This document shows, piece after piece, positions 6,640 to 14,040 of a DNA stretch of 14,207 nucleotides (its first letter is position 1; the number at the start of each line of letters is the position of its first letter). This stretch comes from CANKHA01 sp040877285 (GTDB lineage Bacteria > Pseudomonadota > Alphaproteobacteria > Rhizobiales > Xanthobacteraceae), in assembly GCA_040877285.1 (NCBI GenBank), contig JBBDNZ010000169.1, forward strand, positions 1 through 14,207. Direction: 5' to 3'. Made by a program: the position numbers and the translations under genes. The notes under the pieces are model-generated. The model saw only the letters and a list, made by a program, of their open reading frames with translations, searched no databases and was not told the origin of the DNA.

Positions 6640-7716
6640 ATGGCCGAGCACGAACAGCAAGACGCCACCGAACGCACGGAAGATCCGACCCAGAAAAAAC
6701 TCGACGATGCGCTTGAGCGGGGCGACGTCGCAAAAAGCCAGGAAGTCAACACCTGGTTCATTATCTCCGGCGCAACGCTCGTGCTGCTCGCCTTCTCCGA
6801 CCGGATGGGTGGCGGCTTGGAGACGTCGCTGCGCGGCCTCATCGCCAATGCGCACGAGATTCCCGTCGATGGCCGGAGTCTGATGTATGTCACGAGCCGG
6901 TTGGGAGCGGAGATCCTCGCCGCCGTCGCTATCCCGTTTCTGCTGCTAGCGCTGGCAGCCGTCGCCGGCAACATGATTCAGCATCGCATGGTTTGGTCGG
7001 CGGAGGGGCTGAAACCCAAGACCAGCAAGATTTCCCCCGCCGCCGGGTTCAAGCGGCTGTTTTCCAAGCAGGCGCTGGCGAACTTCGTCAAGGGTCTTGC
7101 CAAGCTCGCGCTGGTCGGCACGGTGATGACCGCGCTGATCTGGCCGGAACGCGACCGGCTCGAAAGCCTCGTTGCCACCGATCCGGTAGCCATTCTGCCG
7201 CTCACGAAGTCGCTGGCGCTCGGCATATTGGGCGCCGTGGTGGCCGTCCTGGCGCTGATTGCGGCTGCGGATTTCCTATTCCAATACCGCGTCTGGTTCG
7301 AACGGCAGAAAATGTCGGTGCGCGAATTGAAGGAGGAATTCAAGCAGACCGAAGGCGATCCGATGATCAAGGGGCGGATCAGGCAGATCCGCATCGCCCG
7401 CATGCGCAAGCGCATGATGGCGCAGGTGCCCAAGGCCTCCGTCGTCATTACCAACCCGACGCACTATGCCGTCGCTCTGCAATACGAGCGGGGCATGAAT
7501 GCCCCGGTCTGCCTCGCCAAAGGCGTCGATGCGGTCGCCCTCAAGATCAAAGAAGTCGCCGCCGAGCATGCAATTCCCATCGTCGAAAATCCGCCGTTGG
7601 CGCGCGCCCTGCATGGGACGGTGGAGCTCGACAAGGAAATTCCGCCGGAACATTACAAAGCGGTTGCTGAAATAATCGGCTATGTGATGCGGTTACGGCG
7701 CACCGTTGCGCGGTAA
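6640..7716 (+). CDS. flhB: Flagellar export switch protein FlhB
   Basis: FlhB controls the switch in export from rod/hook to filament substrates. The 358-residue product begins with the conserved cytoplasmic segment (DATERTEDPTQKKLDDALERGDVAKSQEV, residues ~8-36). Four membrane spans follow at roughly 40-57, 88-112, 150-168 and 187-212. The cytoplasmic domain holds the autocleavage site NPTH with the scissile Asn at residue 272 (codon at 7453). Downstream are the typical HYAVALQY and GVDAVALKIKEVA blocks. All key residues are present, so processing should be normal. ATG at 6640 follows a GGGAG about 10 nt upstream. The stop is TAA at 7714. It is 18 bp from fliR and 103 bp from cckA with no clear terminator. 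Confidence 0.97.
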   Translation: MAEHEQQDATERTEDPTQKKLDDALERGDVAKSQEVNTWFIISGATLVLLAFSDRMGGGLETSLRGLIANAHEIPVDGRSLMYVTSRLGAEILAAVAIPFLLLALAAVAGNMIQHRMVWSAEGLKPKTSKISPAAGFKRLFSKQALANFVKGLAKLALVGTVMTALIWPERDRLESLVATDPVAILPLTKSLALGILGAVVAVLALIAAADFLFQYRVWFERQKMSVRELKEEFKQTEGDPMIKGRIRQIRIARMRKRMMAQVPKASVVITNPTHYAVALQYERGMNAPVCLAKGVDAVALKIKEVAAEHAIPIVENPPLARALHGTVELDKEIPPEHYKAVAEIIGYVMRLRRTVAR

Positions 7717-7819
7717 CCATGAGCCGCGGGGATCGGCGAGCCTCTTGCATTACCGGCCTCGACTGGGGCACTGAGAATGCTGGGCGCGGCGGCCCGTGCG
7801 GGCGGAGTTTGGGTCAGGC

Positions 7820-10414
7820 ATGCCAATGCAGGAAAAAGCTGAGGGCTCGCAGCGCGCAGCGGTGGACCGCAGCCCAGGCAACCCGCGCGCCGGCAGCATC
7901 GGCTTGGTCCTGCTGGTTGCCGTAGCGCTGGTCGGCGCCGCCACCGGCCTTCTATTCATCCGCCGCGACTATGCCGACACCTATATCCTGATCCTGCTGG
8001 CGGTGCTGGCGAGCACCGGCGTATTCTCCCTGTTCGCGCTCGCAGCCGGCATCATGCGCTTTGCCGGCGGCCAAGACGACAACCCGATGGCGAGGGCGGT
8101 GCTTGATGGCGGCTTCGACGGCCTTCTGGTGACCGACCATAACGGTCATGTGGTCTATGCCAATGCCGCCTATCTGGAGCTGACCGACGCGGCCGACGGC
8201 AATGACGTGCGCCCGGTGGAACGGGTCTTCATCGGCGACCCGGAGGTCTCTGAATCCGTCTACCGTCTGCTCAAGGCCGCGCGCGAAGGCCGCCGGTTGC
8301 AGGAAGAGGTTCGTGTTCCCGAAACCAAGGAGCGCCCGGCGCGCTGGCTGCGTCTGCGTGTGCGGCCGCTCGGCACCAAAAAGCGCGATGCGCGGATGAC
8401 GGTTTGGACCATCGCCGACGTGACGCGCGACCGCGAACGCCAGGAAAATATTTTCCAGGAATTGCAGCACGCCATCGACTATCTCGATCACGCCCCGGCG
8501 GGCTTTTTCTCCATCGATGCCAAGGGCGACATTGTTTACCTCAATGCCACGCTGGCCGAATGGCTCGACCATGATCTTGCGCAAGTAGGGTCGGGCGGGC
8601 TCAAGCTCGCGGACATTGTTTCCGGCGAGGGAGCGGCGCTGCTGACGACGCTGTCCGCCGCTCCGGGCGAAGTGAAGGTCGAAGTACTCGACCTTGATCT
8701 GAAGACCCGCGGCGGACGCACCGTGCCGGTCCGCCTGTTCCACAAAATGGCATTCGGCGCCGATGGCGCCCCCGGAGATTCGCGCACGCTCGTGCTCAAC
8801 CGTGCGCGCGACGACGGCACCGATCCACAGCGCGCGGCGGAAGTGCGCTTCGTACGTTTCTTCAACAATACGCCGATGGCGATCGCCACCGTGGACAAGG
8901 CGGGCAAGATCGTGCGCACGAACGGTCTGTTCGCGCGGCTGTTCCACGGCTTGCTCAAGGGGGAGGGGGCGCAGAGCGAGAGCCGCTCCATCCTCGCCGC
9001 GGTAACGGAGCGCGATCGGCCGGCGCTGGAAGCCGCCATGCGCGAGGCGGCGGAGGGGCAGGGCGATATCGCGCCGGTGGAGGCCGCGCTCACCGGCGCG
9101 CCCGAGCGCTCGGCGCAGTTCTTTATCTCGGCAATCGAGGAAAAGGAGCGTGATGGCGAGGCGGCGATCGTCTATGCGCTGGAGACCACCGACCGGCGCA
9201 AGCTGGAGAGCCAGTTCGCCCAATCGCAGAAGATGGAACTGGTCGGCAAGCTCGCCGGCGGCATCGCGCACGATTTCAACAATGTTCTCTCCGCGATCAT
9301 GATGGCGACGGACTTCCTGCTCAACGCGCATAAGCCGACCGACCCGTCCTTCCAGGACATCATGCAGATCAAGCAGAACGCCAACCGCGCGGCCAGCCTG
9401 GTGCGGCAGCTTCTCGCCTTCTCGCGCCGGCAGACGCTGCGCCCGCAGGTGCTCGATCTCGGCGACGTGTTGTCCGACCTGACCATGCTGCTGCGCCGCC
9501 TGATCGGCGAGAAGGTCGTGCTCGATGTCCAGCACGGCCGCGATCTGTGGCCGATCAAGGCCGACATTTCGCAATTCGAGCAGGTGATCGTGAATCTTGC
9601 GGTCAACGCGCGCGACGCCATGCCGGAGGGCGGCACGTTGTCGGTGCGCACCGCCAATTTGCCGGCCGGGGACAGCAAGAAATTTCCCTCCAAGGGCATG
9701 CCGGCCGCCGACTATGTGCTGGTGGAGGTTTCCGACACCGGCACGGGCATTCCCTCGGAAATCATCGACAAGATCTTCGAGCCCTTCTTCTCCACCAAGG
9801 ACGTCGGCAAGGGGACGGGGCTCGGATTGTCCACCGTGTATGGCATCATCAAGCAGACCGGCGGCTTCATCTACGTGGATTCGCAGACCGGCAAAGGCAC
9901 GACCTTCCGTATTTTCCTGCCGCGCTACGTTCCCGGCGCCGAGGAAATGGAAACGGCCGGTCTGCCGGAAGCGGAATCGCCCGCTCTCTCCGGCGCGCTG
10001 GCGGCGGCAGACGAAATGGTGCGGGCGGCGGGCGCCGATCTCACCGGCCAGGGGACGATTCTGCTGGTGGAGGACGAAGAAGGCTTGCGCCGGCTCAACG
10101 CGCGCGGGCTCACCTCGCGCGGCTATACGGTGCTGGAAGCCGGCAACGGCGTCGAGGCGATGGAAGTGCTGGAAAAGCGCGGCGGCGACGTTGATCTGGT
10201 GGTTTCCGACGTCGTCATGCCCGAGATGGACGGGCCGACCTTGCTCAAGGAAATGCGCCGCCGCAATCCGGACCTCAAAATCATTTTCGTCTCAGGCTAT
10301 GCCGAAGACGCCTTTCAGAAAAATCTGCCCGAGCACGGGCAATTCGCCTTCCTGCCCAAGCCGTTCACGCTCAAGCAGCTGGTCGCGGCGGTAAAGGAGA
10401 CGATGGCGGGCTGA
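7820..10414 (+). CDS. cckA: Cell-cycle hybrid histidine kinase CckA
   Basis: CckA autophosphorylates, passes phosphate to its own receiver, then to ChpT and on to CtrA/CpdR, controlling cell cycle and motility. Residues below are numbered from an upstream GTG at 7796 (872 aa). Two membrane spans lie at ~33-54 and 63-87. Three PAS-like regions follow at ~100-210, 225-345 and 347-470. The HisKA domain has phospho-acceptor H492 in GGIAHDFNN. The ATPase domain has an N box (NLAVNARDAM, from 600), G1 (DTGTG, 647-651) and GTGLGL (673-678). The C-terminal receiver starts near 754 with acidic residues E759/D760 and phospho-acceptor D805 in SDVVMPEMDG. All catalytic residues are present. The start is uncertain: GTG 7796, ATG 7820 or ATG 7826, the last with AGG 7 nt upstream. 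The GIAHDFNN motif and the single receiver fit CckA better than other hybrid kinases. Confidence 0.92.
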   Translation: MPMQEKAEGSQRAAVDRSPGNPRAGSIGLVLLVAVALVGAATGLLFIRRDYADTYILILLAVLASTGVFSLFALAAGIMRFAGGQDDNPMARAVLDGGFDGLLVTDHNGHVVYANAAYLELTDAADGNDVRPVERVFIGDPEVSESVYRLLKAAREGRRLQEEVRVPETKERPARWLRLRVRPLGTKKRDARMTVWTIADVTRDRERQENIFQELQHAIDYLDHAPAGFFSIDAKGDIVYLNATLAEWLDHDLAQVGSGGLKLADIVSGEGAALLTTLSAAPGEVKVEVLDLDLKTRGGRTVPVRLFHKMAFGADGAPGDSRTLVLNRARDDGTDPQRAAEVRFVRFFNNTPMAIATVDKAGKIVRTNGLFARLFHGLLKGEGAQSESRSILAAVTERDRPALEAAMREAAEGQGDIAPVEAALTGAPERSAQFFISAIEEKERDGEAAIVYALETTDRRKLESQFAQSQKMELVGKLAGGIAHDFNNVLSAIMMATDFLLNAHKPTDPSFQDIMQIKQNANRAASLVRQLLAFSRRQTLRPQVLDLGDVLSDLTMLLRRLIGEKVVLDVQHGRDLWPIKADISQFEQVIVNLAVNARDAMPEGGTLSVRTANLPAGDSKKFPSKGMPAADYVLVEVSDTGTGIPSEIIDKIFEPFFSTKDVGKGTGLGLSTVYGIIKQTGGFIYVDSQTGKGTTFRIFLPRYVPGAEEMETAGLPEAESPALSGALAAADEMVRAAGADLTGQGTILLVEDEEGLRRLNARGLTSRGYTVLEAGNGVEAMEVLEKRGGDVDLVVSDVVMPEMDGPTLLKEMRRRNPDLKIIFVSGYAEDAFQKNLPEHGQFAFLPKPFTLKQLVAAVKETMAG

Positions 10415-10442
10415 GCGCAAAAGCGCGGCCGTGCAGCGGGTG

Positions 10443-10739
10443 TTAGGCGCTTGCGGTCTCCGCCGCAGTGCGGCGGCGGGCGCCGGCCTCCTCGAAGCAT
10501 ACGCCGATCTGATTGCCCTCACGCCACATCGTCCGGCACTGGCGGTAAACGCCGCCGCGGCCGGATAACAGCAGATTGAACACATCCGGCACGTCCCACG
10601 GGTTATCCAGTTCAAGTCGCGCGCCCGTCTCCGAAATGTCGAAAACCATGCAGCCGCGCAAAGGGGAGCCTTCGTCAAACCCAATCCACGCCGTGTAACG
10701 CATGGCCCGGCGGATGCTTTTGCGCTTTTCCTTAACCAT
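10443..10739 (-). CDS. Single-domain PilZ protein, probable c-di-GMP receptor
   Basis: The 98-residue product is essentially a lone PilZ domain. It has the N-terminal arginine motif RKSIR (residues 6-10, RxxxR) and the DISETG motif (34-39, D/N-x-S-x-x-G). These two motifs bind cyclic di-GMP in the family, so ligand binding is likely. A beta-barrel pattern follows (ARLELDN, FNLLLSG, YRQCRTMWREGNQIGVCF) and the tail is Ala/Thr-rich. There is no other output domain. The gene converges on cckA with a 28-bp gap and lies 101 bp downstream of the RNA methyltransferase gene on the same strand. No obvious Shine-Dalgarno precedes ATG 10739. Single-domain PilZ proteins often act on motility, envelope or transcription partners; the partner here is unknown. 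Confidence 0.88.
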   Translation of the reverse strand: MVKEKRKSIRRAMRYTAWIGFDEGSPLRGCMVFDISETGARLELDNPWDVPDVFNLLLSGRGGVYRQCRTMWREGNQIGVCFEEAGARRRTAAETASA

Positions 10740-10840
10740 CGACCGCGCAGCCCAGCTTTTGCCGCATGAGAACGGCGACAGAGTAAAGAGCGTTCCTTAC
10801 CAATTGATAAAATCGGCGGTTGGCGCGGCCGCAGGCTGTA

Positions 10841-12061
10841 TCATTCGGCGGCGGTGTGCGGCGGCAAAGCTTGCAAAGCCAGCGTCAGCCGGTCGAGCGC
10901 GGAAGCGGCGTCCGCTTCCACCTGCGCGGCGGCCATCTCGATTACCGCATAGCCGCGATCCTTCAACCAGGCGCGTTTCTCCGCCCGCGCCGCGCGCGCC
11001 GGCTCCGGCTCGGCGGCCGGCACAAGATCGATGACAGCGCGCAGCGGAAAAGAGACGAAGTCGCAAATATGCGGGCCGACCGGCACCTGCCGCTTGAAGC
11101 CGCGGCCAGCAAAGCGGCGGTCGCCGACCAGGGCCTGCCACAACGCGCGTTCCGCGTCGGTCGGGTTGCGGCGAAGCAGCCGCGCGAGGCCGCGCACCGG
11201 CCCGCGCTCGGAAGAAACGCGGCCCTGATCGTGCTCGGCGAGCAGCGTACGCAATATCTGCGCTTCCGCGCCGTCGAGGATGCCGCCCTTCGCCGGTCCT
11301 TTACGTCCCTCGGCGATGGCGGTGATGACGCCGTGCAGCGTCTGGATGTCTTGCTGCGTTGCGTTCATGCGGTGAAAGATGTTGCGCAAATTGATGCGCA
11401 TGGTGGCGCGCTTTTCCTCCGGGCGGAAAAATTCGACTTTTTCCAGTTCGCGTTCGAGCGAAGCGAAAAAGGCGTGCAGTTGCTGCTTTGCCGCCGGCTT
11501 GGATTTGACCGGCGTGGCGAAGGGCAGGGCGCCGCCGGAAGCATGCTTGAACCACTCGTAGGCGACAATGACCACGGCCTGCGCCAGATTGAGCGAAGCA
11601 AAAGCCGGATTAACCGGCAGCGTGACGATTTGATCCGCTAGCGCGATTTCGTCGTTCTCCAGCCCGTTGCGCTCGCGTCCGAAAACGACGGCGACATTTT
11701 CCCCGGCGGCATGCGGAGCGATAATGCGCGCGGCCTCGTCGGCGCCGATCACCGTCTTGGCCTGATCGTGCGCGCGCGCCGTGGCCGCAAGCACAAGCGT
11801 GCAATCGGCGATGGCGGCTTCGAGAGTGTCGAACAGGGCCGCGGCGTCAAGAATGCCGTCGGCTCCCGCCGCCATTATCTTCGCCTTCGGATTCGGCCAG
11901 CCCTGGCGCGGCCGGACGAGCCGCAGCCGGCGCAAGCCGAAATTCGCCATGGCCCGCGCCGCCGCCCCGATGTTTTCTCCGAGTTGCGGCTCGACCAAAA
12001 CGATGATGGGGCCGCCTGTCTCGGCCCAGGCTTTTGTCCGATCTGTACCGGCTCCGGGCAT
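10841..12061 (-). CDS. trmJ: TrmJ-type RNA 2'-O-methyltransferase fused to a C-terminal DUF559-like domain
   Basis: The N-terminal ~245 residues are a SPOUT methyltransferase of the TrmH/TrmJ group, which in TrmJ adds 2'-O-methyl to tRNA nucleotide 32 using S-adenosylmethionine. Motif 1 is NIGAAARAMANFG, motif 2 is VVFGRERNGL and motif 3 is LPVNPAFASLNLAQAV; all three knot motifs look intact. A short linker leads to the last ~113 residues (from 11182 down to 10844). These resemble DUF559, a PD-(D/E)XK nuclease-like family: RLLRRNPTDAERALWQAL, RRFAGRGFKRQVPVGPHICDF, RAWLKDRGYAVIEM. The metal-binding ELDGGQH-type block of that family is replaced by IDLVPAAEP, suggesting loss of activity. ATG 12061 (MPGAGTDRTK) was chosen because an upstream ATG at 12175 would add 38 atypical residues and leave 13 bp to the divergent gene. 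Bacterial TrmJ is usually near 250 aa; this is 406. Confidence 0.85.
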   Translation of the reverse strand: MPGAGTDRTKAWAETGGPIIVLVEPQLGENIGAAARAMANFGLRRLRLVRPRQGWPNPKAKIMAAGADGILDAAALFDTLEAAIADCTLVLAATARAHDQAKTVIGADEAARIIAPHAAGENVAVVFGRERNGLENDEIALADQIVTLPVNPAFASLNLAQAVVIVAYEWFKHASGGALPFATPVKSKPAAKQQLHAFFASLERELEKVEFFRPEEKRATMRINLRNIFHRMNATQQDIQTLHGVITAIAEGRKGPAKGGILDGAEAQILRTLLAEHDQGRVSSERGPVRGLARLLRRNPTDAERALWQALVGDRRFAGRGFKRQVPVGPHICDFVSFPLRAVIDLVPAAEPEPARAARAEKRAWLKDRGYAVIEMAAAQVEADAASALDRLTLALQALPPHTAAE

Positions 12062-12188
12062 GTCTTGGTCGTTTGCTGGTTGGGTGCAGGACGTAACGTA
12101 TCGCCGCGCCGATGGGAAGCCGGTTGTGGCGTCGATAAAATACCGATAAGGCGTGGCTCCACATTGCTTCAACATTGCCTTTTAGCCC
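12062..12188. promoter_or_regulatory. Divergent promoter region, with two 11-bp-period direct repeats
   Basis: This 127-bp gap must carry promoters for the leftward methyltransferase and the rightward carbamoyltransferase. Two short direct repeats stand out: CGATAA at 12133-12138 and 12144-12149, and ACATTGC at 12161-12167 and 12172-12178. Each has a period of 11 bp, about one helical turn. They could be operator half-sites, but the words are short and chance is possible. No clear -35/-10 pair was assigned. Confidence 0.4.
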
Positions 12189-13916
12189 ATGCCGCAACTC
12201 ATTCTGGGGGTTCATTCCGGGTCGCATGATGCGGCTGCCGCGGTTTTCGAGGATTATTCCCTCAAGGCGGCGGTGCACCTGGAGCGCCTGACCCGCGTCA
12301 AGGGCGATGGCACGCGGCATCCCGACCTCGCCATTGACGAAGTGCTGTCGCTCGCCGGGGCCGCGCGGCGGGACGTCGATGTCGTCTGCTACAGCCGCAG
12401 CCTCCTGCCGACGCGCTATTTCCGGCATCTGCGTGGCTTCGATTGGCTGCGCGAGCAATACCGCACTCATGTCGCCGGCAAGCCGCGGCGCCAGGTCATG
12501 CCCGAAGTTCTCCGGCACAAGACGTCCGACATCGGCGTCTTCTTCGACATTGACGCCTTCCAGCGCGACGGCGGCTTCCGGCCCGGCGTCAAGACCTATT
12601 TCTACAATCACCACGAGGCGCACGCACTGCCAACGCTGTTCTACAGTCCCTGGGACAGCGCGCTCATCGTCACCGCCGACGGCGGCGGCGACACCGTGCA
12701 TTACAGTCATCGTCATTTCACCGGTGACCGGCTCAAGACGATCTACGGCGGCGAGGAGATGATCCTCGCGCCGCATTCCGAGGACAGTCTCGGCAAGATG
12801 TATGGCGCCGCCACCAAGGCGCTCGGATTCAGGCGCGTGCGCCACGAAGGCAAGGTGACCGGGCTCGCGGCGATGGGCGAGCCGGTGCGCGCTGCCGAGC
12901 TCGCCGCGCGCTTTTCGGTCGATGGCGCCGGCCGCATTCATTCCGACTTGCGCAGCGACGGCGAGATCAATGCCTTCATGCGCGCGCTCAAGCGCGGCCT
13001 TGGCCGGGAAGATTATTCCGCCTCGGTGCAACAGGTGCTGGAAGACGTGATGCTGTTGTCGGTGCGGCGGCTGCTCGCGAATAATCCGAGCCGGAACCTC
13101 GGCCTCTCGGGCGGCATCTTCGCCAATGTGAAGCTCAACCGGTTGCTGGCCGAGGAATTGGGCCTCGACGAGGTCTTTGTCTTTCCCGCGATGGGAGACG
13201 ACGGCCTGCCGGTCGGCGGCGCGCTCGCCTGGCTGTTGCAGCGCGACGGCCTTGCGCGCTGGCTCGGCCAGCGCCGGGGCTTGGGCGATGTTTATCTCGG
13301 ACGGGATTTTTCCGGCACCATCGACACGACGCTTTCCAACGCGCCCGGCGTGCGGCGCCTGCCTGATCCGCCGGTGGACGGCACGGCGCGCCGCCTCAAG
13401 GCGGGCGAGATCGGCGCCATCTATACCCATCGCATGGAATTCGGCCCCCGCGCGCTCGGGGCGCGCACCATTCTCGCCAATCCGGCGCGGCGGGAAACCC
13501 ATGACGTGCTCAACGTGCGCCTGGAGCGCTCGGAGTTCATGCCGTTTGCGCCCGTGATCCAGGGCGAAAAAGCAGCGCAAGTGTTCGACGTGAACGGGGT
13601 GAACCGCCGCGCCTGCCGCTACATGACCATCGCCTGCGACGTGCGCTCCGAGTGGCGCGGCCGCATTCCGGCGGTGGTGCATGTGGACCATTCCGCCCGG
13701 CCGCAGATCATCGACCGCGCCGACAATCCGCTCTACCACGATATTCTCACCGCCTTCGAGCGTGAGACCGGCTTGCCGGTGCTGGTCAACACCAGTTTCA
13801 ACGTGCACGAGGAGCCGATCGTCAATTCGCCCGCCGAATGCGCCAAGGCCCTGCTCGACGGGCGCATCGACTTCGTGGTGACGGATCGGGGGCTTTATGA
13901 CCGCCCGCGCGTCTAG
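12189..13916 (+). CDS. NodU/CmcH-family O-carbamoyltransferase
   Basis: The 575-residue product belongs to the carbamoyltransferase family of NodU, CmcH and TobZ, which transfer a carbamoyl group from carbamoyl phosphate via carbamoyl-adenylate to a hydroxyl on a small molecule or glycan. The N-terminal Kae1/TsaD-like part opens with LILGVHSGSHDAAAAVFED and holds the metal-binding HHEAH at 141-145. It also has TADGGGDTVHYS (phosphate-loop type), KVTGLAAMGEP and LSGGIFANVKLN. The C-terminal part carries RMEFGPRALGARTILANP and VNTSFNVHEEPIVNSPAEC, the family's substrate-binding signatures. ATG 12189 is the first possible start because an in-frame TAG lies at 12183-12185; no good Shine-Dalgarno is visible. 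No sugar, antibiotic or nodulation genes are adjacent, so the acceptor cannot be named. It stands alone, divergent from trmJ. Confidence 0.93.
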   Translation: MPQLILGVHSGSHDAAAAVFEDYSLKAAVHLERLTRVKGDGTRHPDLAIDEVLSLAGAARRDVDVVCYSRSLLPTRYFRHLRGFDWLREQYRTHVAGKPRRQVMPEVLRHKTSDIGVFFDIDAFQRDGGFRPGVKTYFYNHHEAHALPTLFYSPWDSALIVTADGGGDTVHYSHRHFTGDRLKTIYGGEEMILAPHSEDSLGKMYGAATKALGFRRVRHEGKVTGLAAMGEPVRAAELAARFSVDGAGRIHSDLRSDGEINAFMRALKRGLGREDYSASVQQVLEDVMLLSVRRLLANNPSRNLGLSGGIFANVKLNRLLAEELGLDEVFVFPAMGDDGLPVGGALAWLLQRDGLARWLGQRRGLGDVYLGRDFSGTIDTTLSNAPGVRRLPDPPVDGTARRLKAGEIGAIYTHRMEFGPRALGARTILANPARRETHDVLNVRLERSEFMPFAPVIQGEKAAQVFDVNGVNRRACRYMTIACDVRSEWRGRIPAVVHVDHSARPQIIDRADNPLYHDILTAFERETGLPVLVNTSFNVHEEPIVNSPAECAKALLDGRIDFVVTDRGLYDRPRV

Positions 13917-13926
13917 AACGAAAGGC

Positions 13927-13950
13927 GCAAGCGGCGCCCAGGCGGCTTGC
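13927..13950 (+). terminator. Possible hairpin after the carbamoyltransferase gene
   Basis: GCAAGC at 13927-13932 pairs with GCTTGC at 13945-13950, with partial GC pairing inside, starting 11 bp after the TAG stop. There is no U-tract downstream, so it is at best a weak or Rho-assisted terminator, or simply a chance stem. Confidence 0.25.
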
Positions 13951-14040
13951 AGGAATGCCCCGCCCGCGCCATAAGAGCGCCCAGCCCGGCGCATGACCGG
14001 GTTCTTTCGCGGCTTCAATTCCCCAAAAGGTTCTTGCGCA

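Noticed and set aside
7719..7925. Possible 68-codon gene between flhB and cckA
   Set aside because: Cys/Trp/Arg-rich sequence with no motif. Half of it overlaps the CckA N-terminal region in another frame, and there is no good ribosome binding site.
7952..9574. 540-codon minus-strand open frame inside cckA
   Set aside because: It lies wholly antisense to an intact CckA with all catalytic motifs. The composition is typical of a GC-rich shadow frame.
10415..10426. GCGC-AAAA-GCGC hairpin just after the cckA stop as a terminator
   Set aside because: Only four base pairs and no following T-run; too weak to call, although some terminator between the convergent cckA and PilZ genes is expected.
12062..12175. 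Longer trmJ start at ATG 12175
   Set aside because: The extra 38 residues look unlike the start of TrmJ proteins and would leave only 13 bp to the divergent carbamoyltransferase gene. MPGAGTDRTK at 12061 fits better.
13947..13975. TTGCAG-N17-CATAAG as an icd promoter
   Set aside because: The spacing is right but only three and four of six bases match the sigma-70 elements. Not separable from chance.
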